NCBI GenBank assembly: GCA_012845835.1
Contig: JABAKD010000023.1
Span: 14,425,702-14,489,701, forward strand
Source: Undaria pinnatifida
Taxonomy: Eukaryota > Sar > Phaeophyceae > Laminariales > Alariaceae
Length of the DNA: 64,000 bases
Direction: 5' to 3'
The notes beneath the pieces were generated by a model. It was not told the origin of the DNA. It did no database searches and saw only the letters and a list, made by a program, of their open reading frames with translations. How positions within the stretch are numbered: position 1 is the first letter of the stretch; each line of letters opens with the position of its first letter. Position numbers and translations under genes: made by a program. Of this stretch, positions 21,636-32,260 are shown one piece after another.

Positions 21636-23300
21636 AAGGGTGAAAAATGAAGAAAAAAGAAACACGACAAAATTGAAACACACCTCAGTCCACACAACAC
21701 GGCACGCAATACAGCAACCGCAGCCCACACAATACAGCAACACCGCCTCCATCTGTGCCTAAGCGCATAGCATGACCCACAGCAGCAGGGATGCATCCAC
21801 CGCAACGCAAGCCCATTGCATGCTTTACAAAAGCAGCGATGCAGGTCGTTCGTGAACTGGGCTCACGTGGTGAAATTGAGACACATCACACGCGACGTGA
21901 CGTAAATATAAGCAACGTTCGTGTACTAATATCAAATATTGAACGATCGTTAAAATCCAACCAGAGAGTAAAAAAATGAAATATGACACATAATAAACAT
22001 GGAAGATACTGCAGCACACAACACAGCAACATCACCCCACAATCACACAGCTCTGCCTAAGCGCATAAGCATGAACCTACGGCAGCAGGGATGAAGAAGG
22101 TGGTTCGTATACTCAGCTAGGCCGGGTTGTGTCGTTGTGTTGTTTACAGTAGCGATCCAGGTCGTTCGGGCACTGCGAAAGACTGAAACATGAAAATATT
22201 GAAGCACACCTCAGCGCACATAACACGGCACGCAGCGCACACAATACATCAACCGCAGCCCACACAACACAGCAACATCGTTCCAGCTCTGCCTAAGCTC
22301 ATAGCATGGTCCCACAGCAGCAGGGATGCATCCACCGCAACGCAAGCCCATTGCATGCTTTACAGCAGCAGCGATGCAGGTCGTTCGTGAACTGGGCTCA
22401 CGTGGTGAAAATGAGACACATACAATTACACACGACGTGACGTGAATATAAGCAACGTTCGTGTACTAATATCAACTGTTGAACGATCGTCAAACTCCAG
22501 GCAAAGAGTGAAAAAATGAAAGATGAAAAAAAAACATGAAAATCATGGAAGATGCTGCAGCACACAACACAACAACATCACCCCACATCCCCACAGCTCT
22601 GCCTAATCGCATAAGCATGAACCTACGGCAGCAGGGATGAAGAAGGTGGTCCAGCTAGGCCGGGTTGTGTCGTTGTGTTGTTTACAGCAGCGATCCAGGT
22701 CGTTCGGGCACTGTGAAAAACTGAAACATGAAAATATTGAAGCACACCTCAGCGCACACAACACGGCACGCAGCGCACACAATACAGCAACCGCAGCCCA
22801 CACAACGCAGCAACATCGCTCCAGCTCTGCCTAAGCGCATAGCATGGTCCCACAGCAGCAGGGATGCATCCACCGCAACGCAAGCCCATTGCATGCTTTA
22901 CAGAAGCAGCGATGCAGGTCGTTCGTGAACTGGGCTCACGTGGTGAAAATGAGACACATACAATTGCACACGACGTGACGTGAATATAAGCAACGTTCGT
23001 GTACTAATATCAACTGTTGAACGATCGTTAAATTCCAGGCGAAGAGTGAAGAAATGAAACATGATACAACATGAAAATCATGGAAGATACTGCAGCACAC
23101 AACACAGCAACATCACCCCACATCCCCACAGCTCTGCCTAAGCGCATAAGCATGAACCTACGGCAGCAGGGATGAAGAAGGTGGTTCGTGTACTCAGCTT
23201 GGCCGGGTTGTGTCGTTGTGTTGTTTACAGCAGCGATCCAGGTCGTTCGGGTACAGTGAAAAACTGAAACATGAGAAAATTGGAAGGCACCGGGCCCCAC
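21636..23300 (+). repeat. 540-bp tandem array, about three units
   Basis: The junction phrase gatgaagaaggtggt lies at 22091, 22633 and 23172, giving units of about 540 bp. Each unit holds an acacctcagcgcacac block, the phrase gggatgcatccaccgcaacg, gaactgggctcacgtggtga and the block ending gaacgatcg. The first unit (from 21675) is more diverged and the last is partial. Frames across the array repeat in each unit and are not genes. Confidence 0.85.
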
Positions 23301-24480
23301 ACGACGCATATTTCAAAGCTCTCACCGTGGGCAGTTCTCGCCAAGGGGGGTGTTGTTGTATGGCGTCCCGGGCTCGTCGCTCATGGTCGGTGAAACTTGT
23401 CTGGGTGCGTCGGTCGTGTCGAACTTGTGTCGGGATACTTGGCCTTGGGTTTTCATTGTGAGCCTCATGCGCTGACGGTACCGCTTGAGAGAAGATGCAT
23501 CATCAAGGAGAACGCCTTTCGCAGGGATATGTTATTATCCATTCCCACAGAAATGACTCACGTACGTACAAAAATAGCGAAAACGTACGAGAAAACCCGA
23601 TTTGCATCCAAATCTTACGTGCGTACACGGGGATAGGGGATGCAGGGGATTAGGGATGCAGAAACCCAACCCCGGGGATGTTGCGGAAACCCGGGGATTT
23701 TCCCTGAGTGTGCCCAAGGCCCAAACAGTTTAAAAGACTTGCCACGCGCGACGCACTGCGCGGATCGCGCCCAAACCTCCGGCAACGTGACCCCGACGGT
23801 CGAATTGTGCCCACCCCATCCGACGTTTCGGACAAAGGTGCGAGCACGAAGAAATGTGCCTGAAAGAAAAAAAATGACAATTATACATATACATATGAGT
23901 GGGGTGTTTTGTTTTCGTGCAAATTATATGCATCGATTCGTCTTGTCGTTGCGATCACGAATACACGTTTTTCAATGTCTAAGTTCATTTTTTTAACTCG
24001 TTATAGTATAAAATGTGAATGGAACAAATATCCCGGATGGAACATACGGTGCGTAACACACGCAATCGCTCAAGCCGTGAGCCACGTCTGATTGTCGTAG
24101 ACTTACGATTGTCGTAGTAAAGTACGCCAAGTGAAACCCCAGTACTGTACCGGCATAATGGACATTGGATTGGCTTCGACGTACGCGGGTACACTACAGC
24201 AGCGGGATATCGTTCATGAGTACACGGGCTTGCACCATGGATATACAGGCTTTCTGCCGGTCGTGCGGTAGCCTTACGCACCTGCACTGATGGAAGCCTC
24301 ACGAGTCTCGCCGGGGCGACAGCCGAATGGAGTAGGTCGTCATTGGGTCTAACCCACGGACGACCTATTCCGTCCAGAGACACCACCCTGTCCTTCAACG
24401 GGGCAGATGACGACAACTGCAAGTCGGCTTACCCATGGAGATTCGTTCAAACAAAACGTCGAATAATGTGTCCTAATGTC
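23300..24480. other. No recognised gene
   Basis: The left border at 23300 is where the tandem array ends. A short phrase close to ggggatgcaggggattaggg repeats near 23633-23660. Open frames on the minus strand (23985-24422) are Arg/Ser-rich and without borders. Confidence 0.3.
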
Positions 24481-24485
24481 TACGA

Positions 24486-25310
24486 CTAGTTCGGGGTGTG
24501 GTCCTTGATTGTTATAACGGAATATATAGTAACGACCTGGCGTGGTGCACTCACCCCGATTGCTCTCCCGCAGGCACCCCTGAGTTCTCGCCGTGCATCA
24601 GTCGCCAGACTGGAGACTTTGCGAGCAGCGTCGCACATGTCGGCGCAGCTTGTGCGAAATCTTGCTAACGCAACCTCCGTCTGTGTTGGCGAGGCCTCCG
24701 CCCGTTTTCCCAAGCTCTGCGTCATCGAGCTTGTCCAGGACACCACTCCAAAGTGCGCACTTCGAATCCGCGAGGCGGCGTGAGTTTTCGAGGCTTTCCT
24801 CCAAGCTTGCCTGGGTGAATGCAGAGCCGCGACACTGTTTGAGATCCTTTTTTCCCGCAGTCCCGCTTCCGGCCGGTCCGGATTCCCTTGTCGTGTCGCG
24901 CTCGGGAGCCCCGGCAGGAGCATTTCCTGCCCCGAGGCCTGCACTCCCACGGCAGTGCTCCTGCCTGGCTTCGTCGGGTGCACCCGTTGCTGCCGTTGTT
25001 TCCACGTGCGGCAGATGACCACGCGTGATGAGCCCGCGGCAGGTCTGTCGCGAACGACTGCGGCGGGATCTTCATCGCGGAACGCGGGTATGTGGAAAAT
25101 GTCCGGTTGGTCAGTGGACGGGACGTTGCGCTCGTGTTCCGTAGGCGCCCTTTCCTCGTTTTTGTTGAATTCCTCCGTGCAGTACTGCTGGTCGCCTAAA
25201 ACAATGAACGGATCAGCGGCTGGGGAATTGATTCCATCACTTTGTTGTTTGAAACACCGCGCATAGAACACCCATGTTGTGTTCGCTTGGTTAATATTGC
25301 TCTTGAGCAA
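24486..25310 (-). CDS. Exon of the unknown minus-strand gene (24.4-29.8 kb), 3' part
   Basis: A 274-codon minus-strand frame runs to a stop at 24486. The first part reads NINQANTTWVFYARCFKQQS and then an acidic segment. The last part has RRELRGACGRAIGVSAPRQV. A second minus-strand frame (24598-25005) is also protein-like in its final 70 residues (SLEESLENSRRLADSKCALW), so a frameshift within this exon is possible. The upstream frame at 25326-25565 probably joins it through a short intron. No family is recognised. Confidence 0.35.
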   Translation of the reverse strand: MLKSNINQANTTWVFYARCFKQQSDGINSPAADPFIVLGDQQYCTEEFNKNEERAPTEHERNVPSTDQPDIFHIPAFRDEDPAAVVRDRPAAGSSRVVICRTWKQRQQRVHPTKPGRSTAVGVQASGQEMLLPGLPSATRQGNPDRPEAGLREKRISNSVAALHSPRQAWRKASKTHAASRIRSAHFGVVSWTSSMTQSLGKRAEASPTQTEVALARFRTSCADMCDAARKVSSLATDARRELRGACGRAIGVSAPRQVVTIYSVITIKDHTPN

Positions 25311-25325
25311 ATGGAAGGAAATGTG

Positions 25326-25565
25326 TTAGGCCAACCAATCCATGCCGGAAATTGGTAGCATATTACCGGTACCTTGTAGGTCGAGCACGAGGTGCATGAA
25401 GTGTTCAGAAAACACTTCACCACAGAAGATGCTGCCGTCGCTGCACGCGTCCGCCAGTTTTGCGCTCTCACATACAGCGTGCGACATGTTACGGACAGCT
25501 CTCTCTCCAAATCCCGGCGCGCACTTGATGACCGCCTTCTTGAATTTATTCTGCCAGAGAGACAT
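25326..25565 (-). CDS. Exon of the unknown minus-strand gene
   Basis: A 79-codon frame begins SLWQNKFKKAVIKCAPGFGE, has a Cys-containing middle (SHAVCESAKLADACSDG) and ends LQGTGNMLPISGMDWLA. The composition is clearly protein-like. Possible donors (ggtaccg, ggtaata) occur near its 3' end around 25370. It lies in line with the exons on either side. Confidence 0.4.
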   Translation of the reverse strand: MSLWQNKFKKAVIKCAPGFGERAVRNMSHAVCESAKLADACSDGSIFCGEVFSEHFMHLVLDLQGTGNMLPISGMDWLA

Positions 25566-25776
25566 AGCGCGTAAACCTTCATATGATATATATGGCGCAG
25601 GGTGTTAACTTTTCATTACCTCGGGTCTACTACGTGATTGGGCGAAAACAACCCCCCCCCCCCCCAACAGTTTATGTCATCATCTGCCATCGAACGCAGT
25701 GCTCCTTATTCTATAATATCAACCAAACTGTCGTTCCGAAATACGTCCACGTTACACCTCACACCTTCACGTGATA

Positions 25777-26260
25777 TTAACCCTTGTCAATGTAGTCAAG
25801 AGCGTTCGTCATCTCGCGCAGGATTGCACTGAGCCCTGCATCCATATCGTGCGTTGCTTCTGTCAGAGTGAATCCAGCCAGAAGCATCCTCAGGATGATC
25901 AAACAGACGCCGAGAGGCCCAGACGCCCCGGCACGCAAAGTGCTTCGAATTCCAGAAGATGAGTAGCAGTTGGAGTTGATTAGTCGCTGAGCCGCACGCT
26001 TGACGGACTGCCACAGGAGCCACTCTGGCCTTCCAGTCCTTGGCCTTTCCATGCACGGGACAGTCCCCGTCCCGGTTGCTCAGCGCACACACGGGTGACA
26101 AAGGCGCAGTATGTCCTAGACAAACGGTCTGTTGTGCGCGCCTTATCATTTGGATCCATAAGTTCGACCGCCGCAATCACATTGATAGCTTGTGACTTCA
26201 TATTCCTGTTGCGATACGATCCGTCAAATCCGGTCTGCCGAGAATTGACGTGCACCGAAA
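25777..26260 (-). pseudogene. Exons of the unknown minus-strand gene, frame changes
   Basis: A good segment, FDGSYRNRNMKSQAINVIAA followed by VELMDPNDKARTTDRLSR, is in one frame (26255-26100). It gives way to a segment with CALSNRDGDCPVHG in a second frame, and then to one with RLINSNCYSSSGIRSTLRAG in a third (to 25777). Either short introns or indels separate them. I favour decay because no clean splice borders fit. Confidence 0.35.
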
Positions 26261-26410
26261 CATGTTCGGGGGTGGTGGGGTGGGGAGGAATCGTGTCTCA
26301 TCGTCGTAGAGGGGTGGGATACGGGCAGGCGCGTACTTGACACTATACAGCGCGTCCTTACCACTATACACACAAGTGTTTACACGGGTATTGGACATCT
26401 TGGGGATAAA
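26198..26410 (-). CDS. Exon of the unknown minus-strand gene
   Basis: The minus-strand frame reads SNTRVNTCVYSGKDALYSVK then APARIPPLYDDETRFLPTPP. The composition is protein-like. The frame stays open to 26198. It lies between the exon ending near 26580 and the one at 26255, as expected for the same gene. Confidence 0.35.
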   Translation of the reverse strand, partial: FIPKMSNTRVNTCVYSGKDALYSVKYAPARIPPLYDDETRFLPTPPPPNMFRCTSILGRPDLTDRIATGI

Positions 26411-26579
26411 CGTCTAACCAGGGATACGAATGCCATACGAAACGGCAAGAAACGCCCTTCTATCCTATGACGAATTTTAAGGACACAAGTCTGAAGTAAC
26501 TGCGCACACAGGACATACAAAACTGGCATACCTGGATAAGGTAGGCGTAGTATTTGCTGTCCTAGCACACCCACCCAGG

Positions 26580-26712
26580 CTTTTCACCCCTGGCCTCCAT
26601 CGACATGATGAGGCCAGCCGCCATCTCCTCCATGGTGAGGTTGTCAATCCGACCGTCGTGTTCAGCACGAGAATATGGGTGGGACCATGTATCAAAATAT
26701 CTTCCACCCCCA
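26580..26712 (-). CDS. Exon of the unknown minus-strand gene
   Basis: The minus-strand acceptor gggggtggaag and the donor CCTGG then GTGGGT bound an open exon that reads YFDTWSHPYSRAEHDGRIDN and then LTMEEMAAGLIMSMEARGEK. It is one of the cleanest exons in this cluster. Phase with the neighbouring exon does not fit perfectly, which again suggests decay. Confidence 0.45.
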
Positions 26713-26874
26713 ACAAACACCAATGAAAGTAGAAAACTAATATTAGGCAAGCGTGTAATTTTTCTGTGGTGTGCTCCCTTTTTGTACCCGTGATTCCGTG
26801 TCGTACGCTGCCCTTCACTCATGCGGAAGTGATGTGTATAGCATATTCCAACAGGTACGGACCTATCTGTCCTT

Positions 26875-27375
26875 ACCTTCACGCCCATGTACCCCTTTGT
26901 CATCTCCTTCGACGCCTCCCAGTTCTTTAGGAAGCAGTGTATCGAGGGGTCGATCTCCACGAGCCCGCCACGTGGTTCCCGGCGTACTCTCTCTGCCGAG
27001 CCATTTCTCCGTTCAAAAGGTCGTCTACCGCTTCTACAATCCACGACATGTTGACGTAGAACGTAGTCGAGGGGACACTATCGAGGTTGGCTGTTGACCG
27101 GCTCGATGAGTACGCTATCGTGCGTGCTACCCGCCAATAACACGCCCAGCGTAACCTCCACCGACGACGGTTTGTCAATGGTAAGCCCTCCAAACACCGC
27201 ACCACCGTCACATTCAGCCGACAACGCATCTCCGTCGCTTCTGGAAACCTGCATCCTGGTTGCCTTAACTGGGCCGGGACAACCGGTGTCCACTTCGTGC
27301 ACCTGCGCGATCATGCTCACAATCCCTTCGACAGATGCAGTGATACCACGTGGGGTCGTCTTGGCTAGCTCATTC
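26875..27375 (-). pseudogene. Exon(s) of the unknown minus-strand gene with a frameshift
   Basis: The upstream half reads NELAKTTPRGITASVEGIVS to STHDSVLIEPVNSQP (27370-27080). The downstream half reads SVPSTTFYVNMSWIVEAVDD and, after a change of frame near 26965, GLVEIDPSIHCFLKNWEASK, ending at a good donor (GTGAAG then GTAAGG) near 26875. The reading sense continues directly across the frame change, which looks like a one-base indel and not an intron. Confidence 0.45.
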
Positions 27376-27879
27376 CTCCTGATTCAGACAATCAGTACAA
27401 GCCGAAACGCAGCGCGCTGTGAACATGTGCGCGCCGAAAAAGTTGTTTTGAACGGCGAGGTGCAAGTCATGGGGGGCATGTGTGGTGTACGTGTGATGTG
27501 TAGGTGAATGCGGTATGGCCTCGAAATCCGGCGCGGTTTGGTGTACGCTTCCATCAATGAACGAAAATAGAGAGACGGCATTCCGGTTGTATCGAGTGGA
27601 CATCGGTGCACCTCGTATTGTCGACAGTGGATGAGGAAGATACCCTCCTGCTGGCAGGTGGTTCATTGTTTACACCACCAACCGTCCGAACTGGGGCAAC
27701 GCCGGTGGACATAGCCCTCCTGCGGAATGAGGAAAGAGATGTAACCAGGCACAAGGTTAAGCATCTCGCACGTCTATACCAACATTTCGACATCCGCGTC
27801 CACATATGTATCGCATTGCATAGGGACCCTTGAGATGTAAACGATACATTATGCATAATTCCACCGACTCAATTGTGTT

Positions 27880-27975
27880 GCGTGTCGTCTGTAACGCACC
27901 TCTTGCCCTTGGCCGAGGAATGTTCACTGCTGGTCGCATGTTGAGGGGAAACTGGGCCACACCTCAAGCCTCTGC
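27880..27975 (-). CDS. Small exon of the unknown minus-strand gene
   Basis: A short minus-strand segment, AQFPLNMRPAVNIPRPRARG, ends at a plausible donor (GAG then GTGCGT). It lies in line with the other exons of the cluster. It is too short for confidence on its own. Confidence 0.25.
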
Positions 27976-28033
27976 AAATGCCCTGTATTGGTGGTGGCTT
28001 CTTCTTTAAGGTGGGGGCGAGAGCGCCAACCGC

Positions 28034-28537
28034 CTAGACTGCGAGATCGGCGAGGGTCCGTTGCCGGCCAGTTGGCCGTCGCATGGGTAACGGCAAACCC
28101 ACGTGCAGTGCGCCGCACGCGCACGAGAAATCAAGTCCTATGTCTGCTCCGACACCCGGTCGGAGTGCAGTTGATGCCAGAGACTCGAGTCTCGTGTACC
28201 TCAAATTAGACCACTCAGCCATGACACCGCAAAATTGGCACACCGTCTCGCCTGAAACGTCCCAGTTCAATTATGCCAACTGGGTCACAATCTCAGACAG
28301 AGAAATCTCGGCAGGGGTGAGCTCTGTGCCATCTTCGCAGATGATTGTGCTACTTTCAGTCCAGTCGCAAATTAATCGGCATAGAGGGTGCGTACCGAGT
28401 AGAAGGTTGTGTGACGCAGAGTGCAACCGAAATTGGCGGGGTGCCCGACATTGTAGAAATATGTGGGATGGGACGCTGGGTATTAATGGGGAAACGAACT
28501 CATCCAGAAAAGGGTTGAACCGACAAGTATACCTCAT
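28034..28537 (-). pseudogene. Exon with a single in-frame stop, unknown gene
   Basis: One minus-strand frame is open from 28537 to 28034 except for a TAA at 28271-28273. It reads LICDWTESSTIICEDGTELT before the stop and LNWDVSGETVCQFCGVMAEW with a Cys pair after it, then VGADIGLDFSCACGALHVGL with a second Cys pair. The meaning continues across the stop, so a point mutation in a former coding exon is likely. The two Cys pairs suggest a zinc-binding fold. Confidence 0.4.
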
Positions 28538-28603
28538 ATATTTCGAGCGCAGCGCACGTCGGACTTATGACTGCACACAGTATGAAAAGGTTTCTCACCA
28601 GTA

Positions 28604-28898
28604 ACGCGGCTGTGGCTCCCCACCAAGGAGGTGCTCCTTGTTCGGACAGTCCAATAAGTCGATCGCCCCTACCCCCAGCAAGCACAACGCTTCGTAGTTC
28701 CTTGCCAGCGTTCTGACAATGCCGAAAGATGCAAGGAAAAGTCGATAACATCCTATAAACAGGCCGAGGAGGCGCTCTTCAACACCTCCATCAAAACCTC
28801 TCTCCCAGTCTATGAGATTGGCCAAGTGCGCCACAGTCAGGAAGTGGCTGCAGGTGTCCGTTTTCATGAGTCTCAAAAACGTCGGGTTCATCGCCAGG
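28604..28898 (-). CDS. Exon of the unknown minus-strand gene, hydrophobic
   Basis: On the minus strand the acceptor ctctgtacag (ending near 28899) and the donor TACTG then GTGAGA bound an open exon of about 98 codons. It reads TLAMNPTFLRLMKTDTCSHF, then a segment LLGLFIGCYRLFLASFGIVR that could be a membrane helix, and ends CPNKEHLLGGEPQPRYW. Splice sites and composition both support a real exon. Confidence 0.5.
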
Positions 28899-28997
28899 GT
28901 TCCTGTACAGAGGTAGCAAGCATTCGGCACATTTCAGTCATCAGTGATACCGTCGTTTAGGACATGAGGAAGCTAAAACCCAAATGTCTTGGTCAGG

Positions 28998-29795
28998 TTA
29001 TCTATATAGTCGTAGATACACCTTCTCCCTCGATTTACTCAATATATCGGGCGGTTGAATTCCACGATGTGATCTAAACCGTGGCGATCCGAGACAAGTG
29101 GGAACGCCTGCGTACATTACGTCCGCCATGGTGGCACCAGGTTTGAACAGGGGAGGCCGCGATTCGGGGTCTTCAGAGCTTGGCCCAAGGCATCGACCGT
29201 GCTCCTCGGTATCATCCTCTGCGTCTCGTTCCGTGGGTGTATCTCCTACCCCGCCGTTGTCGACGTCGATCCTGGCGGCAGGTTCGTCGTGTGGGTCGTG
29301 TGCGTCCCCAACACCCTCGACAGCGCCAGGGGCTGGCGGTGGTACATGCTCGCCGCCAATGCCGACGCCCTGCTCATCCAAGCGTCTCGGGGCGTTCGGA
29401 CCCTCCGATTCCCCAGCAGCTACGGGCACAATACGAGCAGCACGTTCGGCGTGACGATGTACGAGGGCCGTCGTGTACTTCAACACGCCTCGTGCTTGCA
29501 ATGAAACCCCCATGAAGGCGGGCCTTAGCTCGCGTTTACCAACGATCGCCAGTTTGCCACCACCAGCGTCGGCAAATATGCCTTCCGACTCTTGGTCTAG
29601 TCCGCATGGGGAGCGCTCGGTGTGTACTCTAGTCCTACCTCGCGTAGGGGGCTGGTGGTAACGGTAGAATGACCCCAAATGGCCGCAACTTAGCCTGAAA
29701 AATCTGTCCAATATCTCGAATCGCACCCACCCGTTCGTGGCCTCAAGTTCGCGTAGGTGCGTCATCAGTGCGACAGATGCCTGCCGTACATACAC
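28998..29795 (-). CDS. Exon of the unknown minus-strand gene, 5' part
   Basis: A 265-codon minus-strand frame starts YVRQASVALMTHLRELEATN, contains GWVRFEILDRFFRLSCGHLG and then a long Glu/Asp/Ala/Pro-rich segment (about residues 125-215) that is probably disordered. The acceptor for the next exon is near 28899. The start codon is not certain, since an upstream exon may exist. It is the longest unbroken frame in the cluster. Confidence 0.45.
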   Translation of the reverse strand: MYVRQASVALMTHLRELEATNGWVRFEILDRFFRLSCGHLGSFYRYHQPPTRGRTRVHTERSPCGLDQESEGIFADAGGGKLAIVGKRELRPAFMGVSLQARGVLKYTTALVHRHAERAARIVPVAAGESEGPNAPRRLDEQGVGIGGEHVPPPAPGAVEGVGDAHDPHDEPAARIDVDNGGVGDTPTERDAEDDTEEHGRCLGPSSEDPESRPPLFKPGATMADVMYAGVPTCLGSPRFRSHRGIQPPDILSKSREKVYLRLYR

Positions 29796-29799
29796 GAAG

Positions 29800-31277
29800 T
29801 AAATAATAACAAATGACGATCGAGTCAGAGGCCGTGTCAGTCGTGCTGTACGAGACAGGTCACGCGCCTGGTACGTCTTGCACGAGCACGGACAGACGGT
29901 AACAACAGGTCATACATTGTACATTTTTTAGCTGTCCTCAGCTGTTCGAAAACCTACACTATAATCCACAGTGTATTCCTATAATTTCCTTATAATAAAC
30001 CGGACACGCGGGAAATTTAACCCTCGCCCAGGATCTGAGAGGCGCAATACTATTTTCGGTATAATTTTACTGCTGTCCGAAAGTAGCCCAAGTACCTCCT
30101 GCGGTAAAACACATTGCTCCACCGTTAATACCCATGCCGGCGTCCGACACTCTTAAGAAAGCTCATCTCGCAGGCCATCTTTCATTTCTTTGGAAAAGTT
30201 TGAACAGACACATATTTTCCGCGCAAAAATACCTGTTTCACAGTTGGAACTCCTCAAGTCTAAGCAGACCTGGTCGAATTCGGGAAGAAGCTCGTTTCTC
30301 GCGCAACTGTCACTGGTTTCACCCAAATTTCGACGACATGGCCACGCAGTACTAGCCAAACGCACCTGCACCTCTAGTGGGACCGTTAGTGGCATGCTCA
30401 ACGCATGCAGCAGAGTATGGATACCCTACCCCTCGCATACCAGCACCCAAAACAGCACCTTGCAACCCGGACATATCACGATGCAAACATATACGTAGGG
30501 CGCCTCCCTCGCAGTTCGAGGGCTACCTATACCTCTGGGGGGTCAATGCGGACACCGGATACGTTGAAGTGTCGGCAAGGCGAGATCTGTGAAGTGTTGT
30601 AGCGTGGTTCTCCTGGTCGCGGCCAGGTCGGAAGGGGCTTGGAACGAGGCTCTCGGCGATGTGTCGTCGCCAATTTTCAACAAAACATCCTGAAACAAAC
30701 GCAAGGTGTACCTACGCGAGGCAATGCCGATGCCATGTGGCTGTGGTTCCTGCCATACCTGTTGAGGCTTCCATGCTTCCGCCGTTGTTCAGGTGTTGTA
30801 CAGGACGCCACCGAATAGGAGGCTCTTTGAGCCTCCGGCTTCGTCGAACAGGGATTTCCACCACTCTAAAAGTACCATGTTTCAATTCCGCGGCATAAAA
30901 CGATCTTTTTTATACTACCCAAGAGGCCCCTTAATAGCGTTAATCGAACAATTATGTCTGATTATGTGTAATGGGACAAGCATGCCTGGCAATCTACGTG
31001 ATAAGCAGATTATTTATATCATAGAATATGACAATTTTGAGAGATCGTATATAGACCTACGGCGTATTGCCGTTCAAGGATAGGGTAGTTGGACATAACC
31101 GTATTATGGAACGTTCGACACAGCAATTCATTATACACATCTGCAAACCCCAAACGAGCTTTTCATCCCCCGGGGCACGTTTTGTCCCACCCCCACGAGA
31201 CAACTAGTACATTGGTATATTACGAGTGATGAAAATATCATGCGAAGGGTAACAACTATTATCCAACTCGAGGGGTG
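29800..31277. other. No recognised gene
   Basis: Frames at 30134-30600 are open on both strands but have no borders or motifs. The region changes from G+C-rich to A+T-rich near 30890-31120. Confidence 0.3.
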
Positions 31278-31280
31278 TTA

Positions 31281-31957
31281 GGGCCGTTCTTATCGGAGAC
31301 CTTTTCTTGTGTTAATTTCCTAAATCTCCATATTTGTGAAATGTGTCTTAAAACACGGAGGCGTTCTGCCATAATTTGTGAAATTCTTCAGCCCCCAAAA
31401 ATTTGGAAAAATTAACAGTAACAAATTAAGAAATTCTGTGGTCGATTTTTATATTTCGAAGGCAGTGCTTCGACAAGCGCCGTGGATCAACGCTGGGACC
31501 ATCGGGTAGCTTTAAACGTTGACCAGGGTGGTCTAACATTATGGCCGATGGCAGGAAGCGGCCTGGGCCTCCGGAGGACTTATCCTCGAGTCGGACGAAA
31601 CAACGATTCAGCCTTCCCAATTATCCAGACACGAGGCGCAGAAACATGAAGAAGGCTATTGCTGGTGTCCTCGTCGTGCTCGGCATGTTCTCGACACCAG
31701 GAGCTACATCCTATGCTCCCAGGACACGGGCGCCTATCTACGAGCCGCACCGTATGACATGGCCAGAGTTCAGAGAAGATCTACATCGACGCAAGGCTTA
31801 GGTGTGGGTGGTGGCGGTCTTGCTTTATGGCTCGGCTTGCAACAATAAGGAAAAAACAAAAAACAACCCCGCGCTCGATAATGCAAACGTTTTTTATGGA
31901 AATCCTGGAAAAGGAAGAGGAAATTTAGGAAATTTACATCGCCGATAAGAACGGCCC
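31281..31957 (+). mobile_element. Harbinger-like TIR element carrying a small ORF
   Basis: The left end GGGCCGTTCTTATCGG (31281-31296) is repeated in inverse at 31942-31957, a perfect 16-bp terminal inverted repeat. Inner parts pair less exactly (cctaaatctcc with ggaaatttagg). The flanking bases are TTA on both sides (31278-31280 and 31958-31960). A GGGCC start with a TTA/TAA duplication is the signature of the PIF/Harbinger superfamily and its MITEs. At 677 bp it is non-autonomous. No transposase is encoded. Confidence 0.7.
31541..31801 (+). CDS. 86-residue ORF inside the Harbinger-like element
   Basis: A complete ATG-to-TAG frame lies in the middle of the TIR element. It starts MADGRKRPGPPEDLSSSRTK, has an internal Met before a signal-peptide-like stretch (KKAIAGVLVVLGMFSTPGAT), and then SYAPRTRAPIYEPHRM. 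The TIRs sit about 260 and 140 bp away on the two sides. It could be a captured host fragment, a remnant of a transposon ORF, or chance. The hydrophobic stretch is internal if the first ATG is used. Confidence 0.4.
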   Translation: MADGRKRPGPPEDLSSSRTKQRFSLPNYPDTRRRNMKKAIAGVLVVLGMFSTPGATSYAPRTRAPIYEPHRMTWPEFREDLHRRKA

Positions 31958-31962
31958 TTAGT

Positions 31963-32260
31963 TGCGCTCTGTCACATACGGTAGCAGCCCGCGTTGATTC
32001 GTGTGGCTGATGTTGTGCTATTATCCAAGTCGAGGTGTGTTAGTTGCATTCTGTCGCATACGGCGGTAGCAGCCCGCGTTGATTCGTGTTGCTGATGCTG
32101 TGCTCGTCATTGGCAAAAACTACGACACCAGAAGTGCACCCATTTTTTTTTCAACACCTCACTTGAAGAGCTCTCTCTATCGTACCTCAAATACCTTACT
32201 GTTACAAGGCTTAGTTTGGGTAGGCAATTGGTTAACCTTTTGCAAGTAATCAAATGGACT
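31963..32260. repeat. Short direct duplication
   Basis: The phrase cagcccgcgttgattcgtgt occurs at about 31988 and 32071, each preceded by a ctgtc(a/g)catacgg block. No coding signal is seen. Confidence 0.5.

Noticed and set aside
21636-23300. A CRISPR-like regular repeat
   Set aside because: Units are about 540 bp with no short repeat-spacer structure, and the window is eukaryotic. It is a satellite-type array.
24598-25005. The minus-strand frame as a separate gene
   Set aside because: It overlaps the longer 274-codon frame on the same strand. Only one can be the main reading, and a frameshift in one exon explains both.
31541-31801. A confident plastid-targeted protein
   Set aside because: The SYAP motif and hydrophobic stretch are suggestive, but the frame lies inside a transposon-like element and starts with a long polar leader.
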